From Bacillota bacterium (GTDB taxonomy: Bacteria; Bacillota; Clostridia; Peptostreptococcales; Acidaminobacteraceae): 64,000 bases of DNA. The DNA is taken from contig JAIUOA010000005.1 of assembly GCA_020161295.1 (NCBI GenBank), positions 62,001 to 126,000 of the forward strand. Reading direction: 5' to 3'. Positions 25,961 to 34,693 of this stretch are shown in pieces. Each line of letters starts with the position of its first letter. The stretch's first letter is position 1. A model generated the notes under the pieces. That model searched no databases and was not told where the DNA came from. It saw only the letters and a program-made list of their open reading frames with translations. Both the position numbers and the translations under genes were made by a program.

Positions 25961-25971
25961 TAACCGGGTTT
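25945..25971. terminator. Bidirectional terminator
   Basis: AAACCCGGTTA (25945-25955) and TAACCGGGTTT (25961-25971) form an 11-bp stem overlapping the ArsR stop codon and followed by T-rich sequence. It serves the convergent cyclase-like gene as well. Confidence 0.9.
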
Positions 25972-26758
25972 TATCCTTTTATACAATTTTGATAAAATGG
26001 TGGGTCATAATGCTTAAGGACCATCAGCCCCCTTAATGTGTTCATTTTACCGAACGTTTCCGTTTCCATTTTAAAGTGAAGTCTGCCACTGTAAGTCGTC
26101 CCCTTACCTAAGGTGCCACCTTTCATTTTTTCCTTGAGCAGTACCAATGCTTCATCTAGACGCGGATCATATGGATACTCGATCGATGTAAAATAAACCA
26201 ACGCACGTAAATAATCGTACTTCCACCTCACAGGAAAATGCGCCGAATCCACCTGGTTGAAGAGCAGTTCTCCAGTGGTTTCTCTTCTCATAAGGTGCTT
26301 ATTAAGCAGGTATTCTCTACCGCGATGTGATTGTGCTTTAATCACTTCAAGATTCCTAGAATAACAAAACCCAATATAATCCCGATACGCTTCTAATACG
26401 GATAAGGTCGTATGAACTGAACCGACCTTTGACCGCGACGAACAGTTCCATCCCCCGTCAGAGAGTTGTTTAGAAACAAGATAGTCCATCATTTCTTCTA
26501 TCGGTTCACTATCATAACCTCCATAGCTTAGCATACTGACCATCATGGCCACCACGCATACGTCATCCTCTACCGAATGCCCTTTTTTCCACATGTGATT
26601 CAGCAGCGTTTGAAGCCCCGCCTGATAAACAGGGTCTTTAGGGTCTACTTCCAAACTCATTAGGTCTCTTAATAAACCTGTTCTGTTCCTAACAAATACT
26701 TTTGCGTCATCCTTCTCACTGATGGATCCGAATCAAGTAGTAGTTGAATAATTGACAT
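25971..26758 (-). pseudogene. Terpenoid-cyclase-fold (prenyltransferase-like) protein, frameshifted
   Basis: The main frame (25971-26660) encodes a 229-residue alpha/alpha-toroid protein with repeats such as LVSKQLSDGGWNCSSRSKVG and LGKGTTYSGRLHFKMETETF. A better start, ATG behind GGAAGTG at 26758, gives 29 residues (MSIIQLLLDSDPSVRRMTQK onward) and then a TAA at 26669. The frame then continues one base off as LLRDLMSLEVDP. The N-terminal piece is separated from the body by a single frameshift. Either the gene is newly broken, or an assembly error is present, or a shorter protein is made from the internal ATG. Confidence 0.7.
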
Positions 26759-26873
26759 CCAATTCACTTCCTTTCGCTATACAAATAATTACAAATATTA
26801 AAAATCAAGTGGTTTCCCTATTAATTTCGACTATGGTATTATTAACCTATCAATATTAATTTTTGGAGGTGCT

Positions 26874-27749
26874 ATGTCCACGAAGAATAGCTTATTGCTC
26901 ATCCTACTATCTGCCATTTGGGGCGGCTCCTTTATATTTATGCGCGTTCTAGCCCCAGTTTTCGGTGCGGTGGGAACAGCCAATATCCGGCTACTGATCG
27001 GCGCCATTTTTCTACTGATCATTTACAGGCTAATTCGTTATCAGATACACTGGAAACGGGATTGGAAGCTGTTTTTAGTCATCGGTATCATTAATTCAGC
27101 ACTTCCCTTTACCTTTTTTTCTTTTGCAGCACTTCATATCCCGGCCTCCATATCCGTGGTCATAAACTCCATGACGCCGATGTTTGGTGCTTTATTCGAA
27201 AAAATCATTTTAAAGGGAAATTTGACGATCAACAAACTGATGGGACTCGTTATCGGAACCATCGGAGTGATCATTATTAGTGGCAGTAAGACATTAAGTG
27301 GAACACCTAAATCCTACGTGGCCATTTTTGCTTGTTTGGCAGCGACCTTTTGCTACGGTTTATCTGGCGCGCTGGTGAAAAAATATGGAAAGCAAGTGGA
27401 AGCCAAGGCCATGGCAGGTGGTAGCCAGTTATTTGCAGGTTTTGTCCTTCTTCCTTTTTTAGCAACCAGTGGGTTCTCGACGCCTGTTACTTATGACATC
27501 ATCTTGACGGTTATCGTTTTCGGCGTTCTATGTAGTGCCATCGCCTATCTCATCTACTACCATCTAATCAATACAGCTGGGCCTACGATAGCGCTCTCTG
27601 TCACCTTTTTAATGCCGGTTTTCGGCATTCTATGGAGTAAAATCATATTAAATGAAGTCATCACTGGTCAGATGATCCTGGGTGCTTTCATCATATTAAT
27701 CGGCATCTACCTAATCATCAAACCTAAAAGTAAGAAAGTGCTCACCTGA
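26874..27749 (+). CDS. EamA/DMT-family transporter
   Basis: 291 residues with ten membrane helices in two EamA repeats (LSAIWGGSFIFMRVLAPVFG and the C-terminal GAFIILIGIYLIIK). It starts behind GGAGGTG. It is a probable exporter of metabolites or amino acids; substrate unknown. Followed by a strong terminator. Confidence 0.9.
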   Translation: MSTKNSLLLILLSAIWGGSFIFMRVLAPVFGAVGTANIRLLIGAIFLLIIYRLIRYQIHWKRDWKLFLVIGIINSALPFTFFSFAALHIPASISVVINSMTPMFGALFEKIILKGNLTINKLMGLVIGTIGVIIISGSKTLSGTPKSYVAIFACLAATFCYGLSGALVKKYGKQVEAKAMAGGSQLFAGFVLLPFLATSGFSTPVTYDIILTVIVFGVLCSAIAYLIYYHLINTAGPTIALSVTFLMPVFGILWSKIILNEVITGQMILGAFIILIGIYLIIKPKSKKVLT

Positions 27750-27765
27750 TAAAGGGAGCACTTTT
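27735..27765. terminator. Bidirectional terminator between DMT transporter and SelW-like gene
   Basis: AAGTGCTC and GAGCACTT flank an 11-13-nt loop. T-runs lie on the plus side and an A/T tract serves the minus strand. Confidence 0.88.
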
Positions 27766-27768
27766 TTA

Positions 27769-28032
27769 TTAGAGCTGAAACGGTGTTTCGATGCCCATCT
27801 TTTCTCTTACAATCGCTTCCACTTCTCCAATTCCAGGCTTTCGATCTTCTTTTGCCTTTGAAAAGATGAGTTCATCATTAAAGGTCATCTCAAAAACACC
27901 ACCTGACGATGGAATTAAAGACAGTTGACCAATCTTATTTTTATGCTCCTTGAGGATTTTTTGTGCGAGGCTCACGGCCCCATCGAGATACCCTCAAGAG
28001 GTACAATATTCAATGGTCATCAAGTATTTCAT
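27769..28032 (-). CDS. SelW/SelT/SelH (Rdx) family protein, probable selenoprotein
   Basis: The open frame from 27975 lacks the family N-terminus. Reading upstream through one in-frame TGA (27994-27996) reaches an ATG at 28032 behind GGGGTG. The N-terminus is MKYLMTIEYCTS-U-GYLDGA, giving an 87-residue protein with the Cys-x-x-Sec redox motif in exactly the family position (residues 10-13). The downstream part (SSGGVFEMTFNDELIFSKAK and GIGEVEAIVREK) is the conserved Rdx body. Redox role, partner unknown. Sec insertion needs selABCD elsewhere in the genome. A short CTCG/TGAG stem with a G-rich loop just after the TGA could be a bacterial SECIS. Confidence 0.82.
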
Positions 28033-28102
28033 ATCAACACCCCTTTCGATTATCATAGGTTATCATAAAATCTATACCCACTGGCGTCTTAGCAAAACAC
28101 CC

Positions 28103-28987
28103 TTAGAAAAACGACAGCTGGACCTCATCAAAAGGCGCCCGGTAAGACTTAATGATTTCTTCCATCTTATAGACGATGCCCAATTCCTTACACAGGGCTT
28201 CAAACATTTGCCAAAGTTGCTTGGCGTTTGGTGACTGGCATGAGTAGGCCTCGCCGAACTGCCTTTGGTATTTTTCTTTTAATCCGGGGAAGTGATTATC
28301 CAGATGATCGTAAAACCACTGTCTTTGACGATCTCTAAGCGTGACACCGAAGGCAGGATAAATGACTTTTGCACCATTTGCATGTGCATGAATGACGATC
28401 TCTTTAATATTCTCTGGACTGTCTTCTATATAGGGTAATATCGGCATCATTAGAACACCAGTTGGTATCCCGGCGTCGGATAATTGCTTAATTGCTTTGA
28501 ACCGTTCAGATGAGGGCGATACATAAGGTTCAACTTTTCTACAGAGCACATCATCCGCCGAAGTAATCGTCATCATCACCAGCACCGGCGCTTTTTTTGC
28601 TATGGCAGAGAGCAAATCGATGTCCCTAACGACAAGTGGGCTTTTCGTTGAGATATGTATACCATATCCGTACCGTTGAATCCCCTTAAGTGCCCCACGT
28701 GTCAACTCGTAGATGCTTTCCATGGGATTATAGGGATCGCTCATTGCGCCAGTACCTACCACACCTTTAACGCGCTTTGATCTGAGTTCACGATCAATGA
28801 TGGCGAGCGCATTTTCCTTCCCTCTCACCACATCAAAATCATCCACACGGTAGCATTCACTACGACTGTCACAGTAGATGCAGCCATGTGAGCACCCTTT
28901 ATAGATGTTCATGTTGTAGTTGATGCCGAACCACTCTTTATTTTCTTTATATCCCGATAAAATCGTCTTTGCTTTTAAATAATCCAT
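28103..28987 (-). CDS. Radical SAM protein, spore-photoproduct-lyase-like family
   Basis: 294 residues from the ATG behind AGAGG. The cluster motif CxxxCxxC is in YKGCSHGCIYCDSRSE, followed by GTGAMSDPYNPMES and later HISTKSPLVVRDIDLL. This subfamily (COG1533, SplB-related) has no settled reaction. The total size and motifs indicate a complete enzyme. It is upstream of the SelW-like gene on the same strand but separated by 70 bp. Confidence 0.85.
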   Translation of the reverse strand: MDYLKAKTILSGYKENKEWFGINYNMNIYKGCSHGCIYCDSRSECYRVDDFDVVRGKENALAIIDRELRSKRVKGVVGTGAMSDPYNPMESIYELTRGALKGIQRYGYGIHISTKSPLVVRDIDLLSAIAKKAPVLVMMTITSADDVLCRKVEPYVSPSSERFKAIKQLSDAGIPTGVLMMPILPYIEDSPENIKEIVIHAHANGAKVIYPAFGVTLRDRQRQWFYDHLDNHFPGLKEKYQRQFGEAYSCQSPNAKQLWQMFEALCKELGIVYKMEEIIKSYRAPFDEVQLSFF

Positions 28988-29052
28988 AATCATCCTCTCG
29001 TTCAATTTTACTTAAAGATGTGATACAATAGCAATAGATTTCTGGAGGAAAC

Positions 29053-29637
29053 ATGAAGATACTTGCAATCTCAGATGTTGAGAGTAAACATATCACTGAT
29101 TTTTATGACGCTAAGAAATATCAAGACATCGATTTGATCTTATCATCAGGCGATCTGAACGGTCACTATTTATCGTATGTCGTTACGGTTGTAAACAAGC
29201 CTTTACTCTACGTTCATGGAAATCACGATGTGCGTTTGATTAATGCACCCGCAGAAGGCTGTGAGTGTATCGATGACACCATCGTCGAGTTTATGGGGTA
29301 TCGTATCGCAGGACTGGGCGGCTGTATGACGTACAATGGCGGTCCACTACAGTTCACCGATTCGGAAATGGCATGGCGCATCACAAAAAATGTCTTCAAA
29401 TATCGTAAAGGCATCGATATTCTACTCACCCATGCACCAGCTTACGGCATCGGAGACGGAAAAGACCAGGCACATACGGGTTATCAAAGCTTTATTAAGC
29501 TACTCGACCGATATTCGCCGAGACTGATGGTTCACGGCCATATGCATCTAAATTATGGCATTTGTCAGCGAGAGCACTATTATAAAAAAACGCGTATCGT
29601 CAACGCCTTCGATCATACGATCATCGAAATCAAATAA
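29053..29637 (+). CDS. Calcineurin-like metallophosphoesterase
   Basis: 194 residues. Metal ligands are visible in ILAISDVE, SSGDLNGH, YVHGNHD, LLTHAPAYG and MVHGHMHLN. Cytoplasmic, substrate unknown (nucleotide or phosphoester). Starts behind TGGAGG. Confidence 0.9.
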   Translation: MKILAISDVESKHITDFYDAKKYQDIDLILSSGDLNGHYLSYVVTVVNKPLLYVHGNHDVRLINAPAEGCECIDDTIVEFMGYRIAGLGGCMTYNGGPLQFTDSEMAWRITKNVFKYRKGIDILLTHAPAYGIGDGKDQAHTGYQSFIKLLDRYSPRLMVHGHMHLNYGICQREHYYKKTRIVNAFDHTIIEIK

Positions 29638-29640
29638 TAA

Positions 29641-29694
29641 AGGGCATTTCAAACAGCCATCTTACGAAGAAGCTGATTGAAATGCCCTTATTTT
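29641..29694. terminator. Bidirectional terminator
   Basis: AGGGCATTTCAA (29641-29652) and TTGAAATGCCCT (29677-29688) form a perfect 12-bp stem with T-tracts on both strands. It separates convergent genes. Confidence 0.9.
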
Positions 29695-31607
29695 TATTCT
29701 ACGATTTCGACACCTTCCACAAACCAATCCATGCTCATGATTTCCTCAGGAGAGGGTAGCTGATCCGTCTCTATAACACACTCGCCGTTTTGATTCATAA
29801 CTGGCCCAGTAAATGGATGAAATTGATCAGTGACCATCATTTGTCTCAGGTGCTTAACGAGCTTCACAGTGCCACTGGGGATAAGCTCGTCTGCCATATA
29901 CAGATCGACGACACCGAGATCGATTCCCCACCAGAAGTTGATCACCCGTTGCGTTTGACTAGAAGTGGCGATCATTCGCTGATATGAACCATTTAATAGT
30001 CCACTAATGATCTTTTCATAAAAGATTCCCCAGTTCCATATGGGCGCTGCTAGATAATGTTTCGGCTTTTTCGTGACCTCATCAATATCGCATAGCATCG
30101 CATACACACCATAATCCCAAGTCACATCCCTCGGTACGATAAGGTTTTTATTACTGATGATGTCAGCCCCGCGTTTGATCAAGCACTCACTGATGTTGGT
30201 GGACTTCATCGGGTTATTCCATTCACCCGTATAAGCCACTAACACTTTCGCTTTTGGATTGACCATCTGAGCACCAAGTGTAAATGCATTAATGGCGCTA
30301 TAGACTTCAGGGTTTGGATTAGTCGCCGTGTAACCGATGATGCCGGTCTTCGTCATCGCACCAGCGATAACGCCAGTAAGAAAGCGAGGTTCATAGGTGC
30401 GTCCAAAATAATTCGCCATATGAACATAAGGCCGGTTACCGGAGCAATTGAAAAATCTGATTTTAGGAAGCTCGATGGCACATCTCACAGTGGCACGCCT
30501 AAACACCTCACTTGTGGTGAAAATCACATCGTACTCGCCTTCCTCAGCAAACTGCTTAATCACCTCATACGCCGAGTCGTCCTCAGGCACTTGATCAATT
30601 ATTCCCGTTTCTATCTGACCGTTAAACTTAAAATCAACGTGTTTACGTCCTAAGTCATGAGAATAGGTCCAACCAGACTTTTCCGTATCACGTGCATATA
30701 CAAACCCTACCTTTAAGGACTTCGGCGCAAACAGCGCACTGATCGACCCCAGTAGATTTGTTCGGTTGATATCATCGGCATCCGTTAGGATTTCCAGTTC
30801 TTCGTTTGTTCCATAATTGGTGAGTTCGATTAGCAAACTCGGCAATAACGCTTTTAACTGACTTTCGTCGATGGCATCGGTTATCTTATATAGCTTAGCA
30901 TATAGCAAAAATGCATCACCAGTGGTCATCTTTAACGCATCACCACCTGACTCCTTGAAGAGTGTCCTAAATGGCTGGTAGACGTACTTGTTAAAGTGCT
31001 TAAACCGCTCTTCCTCTGCAACCCCTTCAGGATGATAATCCTCAAGATAGTTAAGTAATCGCTCATAACGATAATGCTTGCTGAGCCAAATGGTATTCAG
31101 TTTTGTTTGATCATAAAACGCTAAAAAAGCATAATAATTGACGATGTCTTCATCGTTCTCATCATACTTGGGAATGATGCGTGTGATTTCAGCAGGAATC
31201 GCCGTGGCGTCGAAATATTTCAGCACACTGACGCGCTTATTGCCTTCCATCACGTAAAAGTAGTTGAGATACTCGTATACTTTTATGGGATCTCTGAGTC
31301 CCTCTGTGACATGCGCTCTGCACACCTCTGTCCACTTCTGGCTGAACTCGCTTTGCTCCGCTCCCATGGGATAGAAGCTCTTAGAAAACAGCATTCTCCG
31401 CGCATTATAATAAGTACCGACTACCTTTGAAAGTGGGATTTCAAAAGTCCCCAGCGAGACGTTCCCGACGATATCCACATCGCGAATAAGCCCATCAAGT
31501 GAGCTCAGATGGCCTGATAAGCCTTGCGCCTTGAGTTTATTATACTCTCTTTTTCCTTTTGCCTTCGCATCCTGATAATAATGCAAAAAAGAGACTGTCG
31601 TTTCCAC
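29694..31607 (-). CDS. ParB-like domain fused to a BMP/Med-type substrate-binding domain
   Basis: 637 residues, GTG start behind GGGGGTG. The N-terminal ~160 residues contain FYVMEGNKRVSVLKYFDA, resembling the ParB/sulfiredoxin-fold nucleotide-binding motif. Residues ~300-600 are a basic-membrane-protein (BMP) periplasmic-binding fold (KVGFVYARDTEKSGWTYSHD and FTLGAQMVNPKAKVLVAYTG). There is no signal peptide, so unlike usual BMP proteins it should be cytoplasmic, as with Med-type sensors. It probably binds a nucleoside-like ligand and acts as a sensor. It is the last gene of a four-gene operon. Confidence 0.75.
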   Translation of the reverse strand: METTVSFLHYYQDAKAKGKREYNKLKAQGLSGHLSSLDGLIRDVDIVGNVSLGTFEIPLSKVVGTYYNARRMLFSKSFYPMGAEQSEFSQKWTEVCRAHVTEGLRDPIKVYEYLNYFYVMEGNKRVSVLKYFDATAIPAEITRIIPKYDENDEDIVNYYAFLAFYDQTKLNTIWLSKHYRYERLLNYLEDYHPEGVAEEERFKHFNKYVYQPFRTLFKESGGDALKMTTGDAFLLYAKLYKITDAIDESQLKALLPSLLIELTNYGTNEELEILTDADDINRTNLLGSISALFAPKSLKVGFVYARDTEKSGWTYSHDLGRKHVDFKFNGQIETGIIDQVPEDDSAYEVIKQFAEEGEYDVIFTTSEVFRRATVRCAIELPKIRFFNCSGNRPYVHMANYFGRTYEPRFLTGVIAGAMTKTGIIGYTATNPNPEVYSAINAFTLGAQMVNPKAKVLVAYTGEWNNPMKSTNISECLIKRGADIISNKNLIVPRDVTWDYGVYAMLCDIDEVTKKPKHYLAAPIWNWGIFYEKIISGLLNGSYQRMIATSSQTQRVINFWWGIDLGVVDLYMADELIPSGTVKLVKHLRQMMVTDQFHPFTGPVMNQNGECVIETDQLPSPEEIMSMDWFVEGVEIVE

Positions 31608-31634
31608 TATTTCACCCCCGACTATTGCCTTTAT

Positions 31635-32246
31635 TTACTTAGCTTCAAAATACACGACACCTTTATAATGGCTCATTTCTGTTACCCAAAAATCAAAATC
31701 GTAAGTCCTTTGCTCGCCCCAATTAGAAACCACCATCTTAATCCCTTTAGGATCCTCATAAACACAGGTAATGGTAGACCAATGAAGCTTTAAACCGCGA
31801 ATCTGAGAATCCCATGACACAATAAGTACAGGTGAATTACGATTTAGTCCTGCTACAACATAATTTAATACTTTATCCTTCGACCAGCCCACTGGGCCAG
31901 CTACCGCCTTCAGGGGTATTCCTATTTTAATTGAAGCCGTTTCCAGTCGACGACTAAGCGTCGTAATGCTGGGAATCCCCCACAGTGCAGGTGTTAGTTC
32001 ATGGTAGAGCCTAAGCTGAAGTGCATTAAAGCTTTCAAAATCGTTAGACTTTAGCGCACCGAAATAAGATAAAACATTCGTCGCCGCGGTCACACCACAG
32101 GCGCGATCAGCAAAAAACTGCGATACGCCCTTTGCTGTCAGCCACTGCTGGTGTCCACCATAACAGACCTTTTCACTGTCTACGATCGGAACAAATTCAC
32201 CCTTTTCCCAGTGCTTTAATGCACTGATAATCTGTATTTCAGTCAT
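31635..32246 (-). CDS. C39-like papain-fold protein
   Basis: 203 residues. A Cys in ADRACGVTAATNVLSYFG, a His in KLHWSTITCVYEDP and an Asn in VVSNWGEQR are spaced as in the Cys-His-Asn/Asp triad of the C39/papain-like fold. No signal peptide or transporter domain is present, so it acts in the cytoplasm. It lies 18 bp after the ATPase gene and 27 bp before the ParB-BMP gene. Proteolytic activity is inferred only. Confidence 0.68.
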   Translation of the reverse strand: MTEIQIISALKHWEKGEFVPIVDSEKVCYGGHQQWLTAKGVSQFFADRACGVTAATNVLSYFGALKSNDFESFNALQLRLYHELTPALWGIPSITTLSRRLETASIKIGIPLKAVAGPVGWSKDKVLNYVVAGLNRNSPVLIVSWDSQIRGLKLHWSTITCVYEDPKGIKMVVSNWGEQRTYDFDFWVTEMSHYKGVVYFEAK

Positions 32247-32264
32247 CTACTACGCTTCTTTCAT

Positions 32265-34682
32265 TTACGCTTCAGGTACCCAAGCCAGTCCAACGAAGTG
32301 GATCGTAATATTTTCACTGGTTGGACGGATATCGATGGTTTCAATTTTCTCCATAAGTTGATCATACTTAAGCGTGATTTCGTTCAGCTCGCCTTCAAGC
32401 TCTGTTTGAAGGTCGTTAAGCTGACCTTCGATCATTTCCACATTTTCTTTTGCCTGATCGATGCCTTGTCCACTTTTCATCGCTGTGGAAGTACGTCTCA
32501 CCGCTGTTCCGATTTTTGAAACAGAAGAAGCGGTGACCGCTTTTTTTCCTAGCAGAGCGCCTAAAACCGCACTACCCGCTGACACGAAGGCATCGAGTTT
32601 CTTCTGCGAGGACATGGCATTTTGCTTTTCAACTGCTTGATTGGCTTTAGATAAGCGCGTCTCAAGCGTTTGAATCTTAACATCAAACTTCTTTTTCATG
32701 GCTTCTAGATCTTCATCACGTTTTTCATGCGCCACGTGCTGTAGTCTAATCTTAAACGCCCGTTCATCCTCATCCGCTTCTGAAACGACTTTAAGCTCAG
32801 GGCAAGAATAAAGCTGAAGGCTGATGCTCGTTCTAATGTGCTGATTCAGCAGTTTTTTCCAGCTGTCATAGTTCTTTGCATTTGAGACCGCTTCTGGGTA
32901 TGGCGCATAGGTCGCGCCTTCTAAAGGCTCAACCTCCAGTTCTCTCACTGCCAAATCGATAGTCCTTGATTCCTCCCAGTCGATGGGAACTGGACCTTCA
33001 TGAATCGGCGCAACAAGTGTATAGCTTTTCGTTAATGAAACGCCGTGCTTCGCATTACTATAAAGAACATCGGTAACGCCGATGATGGATGGCGTATAGA
33101 CAAGTTCACCACTCACACGGCCTTGTGGTGGTAGAAACACCTGTTTTATCTGTGGTGCCAATACCGGTGCAGCGGAAAGACGATCTGAATTCGAGCTACC
33201 AAGAGCATTTTCAGAACCTTTATCAACAACTTCATTTGACATTTCATCATTTGAAGTACTTTCACTTTTTGATGCCACTTCACTCTTTGGCAGCTTTAAT
33301 AACTGTTCCTTGGTCATGGGACCAGCCAGATAGGACATCGCCCAACGCGTACTAAAAATGACCGGCTCGTCCTCATGAACACTGTGAAGATAAAAGATGC
33401 GTTGACCTAAACCGGCTAAAATTTGTTCAGTACGTGACTTATCAAATTTACCTCCCGATGCGGCACCTTCCAGACCGGCGATGACGCGTTCCTTATCGCG
33501 CTCCGTCTGCAGCCTGCCGATAAACCATGTTCCCGCATTGGATAAGGCTTTATAGTCTAGGTCCACAGGATTCTGAGTGGAGAGGACAAGTCCTAAGCCA
33601 AATGCTCGCGCTTGCTTTAAAAGCGTGAGTAGTGGCGATTTCGAAGGCGGATTTGCCGTCGGTGGCAAATAACCGAAGATTTCGTCCATATAGAGAATCG
33701 CTCTTAGACTACTGGTGCCAGGCTGGCTTCTAACCCAAGTCAAAACCTCGCTAAGTAACATCGTCACGAAAAACATGCGCTCGCTGTCACTTAAATGTGC
33801 GATGGAAAATACCGAAACCTGAGGTTTTCCACCGGGGCCATACATAAAACCATTAACATCTAATGCGTCTCCTTCCATCCAAGCTTCAAAGCCTGGTGAT
33901 GCTAAAAGGTTGTTAAGCATCATGGCCAAAGTGAAACGCTCTTTAGATGGATAAAAGCTTTCAAGATCAAGGACACCCACCTTGTCCATCGGTGGTTTCT
34001 GAATCTGCGAGATCAACTCTGATAAACTTAACTCTTTTTTTGAGGTCCAGTTAAACTCGAGAATATTTGAAACGAGGATAAACTCTCGGCTGGTTAGGGG
34101 ATTCGCTTCGATACCGATGAGCGATAGCAAGCTCGTGGTGGTAACGTTAATTCTGTCTCTGTAGGCTTCGCGGTCGGCGATGATTTCAGATGGTGGCGCA
34201 GCAAATGACTTTAATACAGAAACCCCTACACCACCCGTTCCCCCAGGCGTATAAATCTTCACAGTGGAAGCGCGCTGCAGATTTTCGATTCGAGAGCCAT
34301 CTTGCCCCCAGTCTGCCAAGCCTTTTTTCCAAAGGCTCGCTTGCACTTCGGCATATTCTTCAGGTGCAAGTCCTTTATTACTCGCTTCCTGGACATTAAT
34401 CCACGGTCTGAAGTCTTCACCTCTCAGCTTAGGAAATGTTAGGGCGAGATTTGCTAAATCCCCTTTAGGATCGATGGCGATTACAGGGATATTATCCATC
34501 ATGGCTTCTTCTATCAGTGAAATGCCTAGGCCTGTTTTTCCGCTACCGGTCATGCCGATAATGACAGCATGTGTGGTTAAATCTTTCGATTTTAGTAAAA
34601 CCAACTCTTCCTCAAGCACCTTGCTCTCTTGATCGTATGCCTTTCCTAAGTAAAAGAGACCTAATTTCTCATAATTTTCCAT
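32265..34682 (-). CDS. HerA/FtsK-like P-loop ATPase with C-terminal coiled coil
   Basis: 805 residues from the ATG behind GGGAGG. Walker A is GMTGSGKT (43-50), then IPVIAIDPKGDLANLA. Walker B is LRAILYMDEIFGYLP and a sensor-like motif is LVLSTQNPVDLDYKAL. This is the HerA/DUF87 architecture. The C-terminal ~250 residues are charged and include two coiled coils around a small hydrophobic stretch (FVSAGSAVLGALLGKKA). It is a likely DNA- or protein-translocating hexamer. No NurA nuclease gene is adjacent. Second gene of the operon, 11 bp after DUF2804. Confidence 0.82.
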   Translation of the reverse strand: MENYEKLGLFYLGKAYDQESKVLEEELVLLKSKDLTTHAVIIGMTGSGKTGLGISLIEEAMMDNIPVIAIDPKGDLANLALTFPKLRGEDFRPWINVQEASNKGLAPEEYAEVQASLWKKGLADWGQDGSRIENLQRASTVKIYTPGGTGGVGVSVLKSFAAPPSEIIADREAYRDRINVTTTSLLSLIGIEANPLTSREFILVSNILEFNWTSKKELSLSELISQIQKPPMDKVGVLDLESFYPSKERFTLAMMLNNLLASPGFEAWMEGDALDVNGFMYGPGGKPQVSVFSIAHLSDSERMFFVTMLLSEVLTWVRSQPGTSSLRAILYMDEIFGYLPPTANPPSKSPLLTLLKQARAFGLGLVLSTQNPVDLDYKALSNAGTWFIGRLQTERDKERVIAGLEGAASGGKFDKSRTEQILAGLGQRIFYLHSVHEDEPVIFSTRWAMSYLAGPMTKEQLLKLPKSEVASKSESTSNDEMSNEVVDKGSENALGSSNSDRLSAAPVLAPQIKQVFLPPQGRVSGELVYTPSIIGVTDVLYSNAKHGVSLTKSYTLVAPIHEGPVPIDWEESRTIDLAVRELEVEPLEGATYAPYPEAVSNAKNYDSWKKLLNQHIRTSISLQLYSCPELKVVSEADEDERAFKIRLQHVAHEKRDEDLEAMKKKFDVKIQTLETRLSKANQAVEKQNAMSSQKKLDAFVSAGSAVLGALLGKKAVTASSVSKIGTAVRRTSTAMKSGQGIDQAKENVEMIEGQLNDLQTELEGELNEITLKYDQLMEKIETIDIRPTSENITIHFVGLAWVPEA

Positions 34683-34693
34683 ATGTCCTCCCG

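Noticed and set aside
26669..26671. TAA in the cyclase-like gene as recoding
   Set aside because: It is TAA, not TGA, and the body of the gene continues in a different frame, so a plain frameshift explains it.
27994..27996. TGA as a nonsense mutation in the SelW-like gene
   Set aside because: It falls exactly at the U of the Cys-x-x-U family motif and the frame on both sides is intact.
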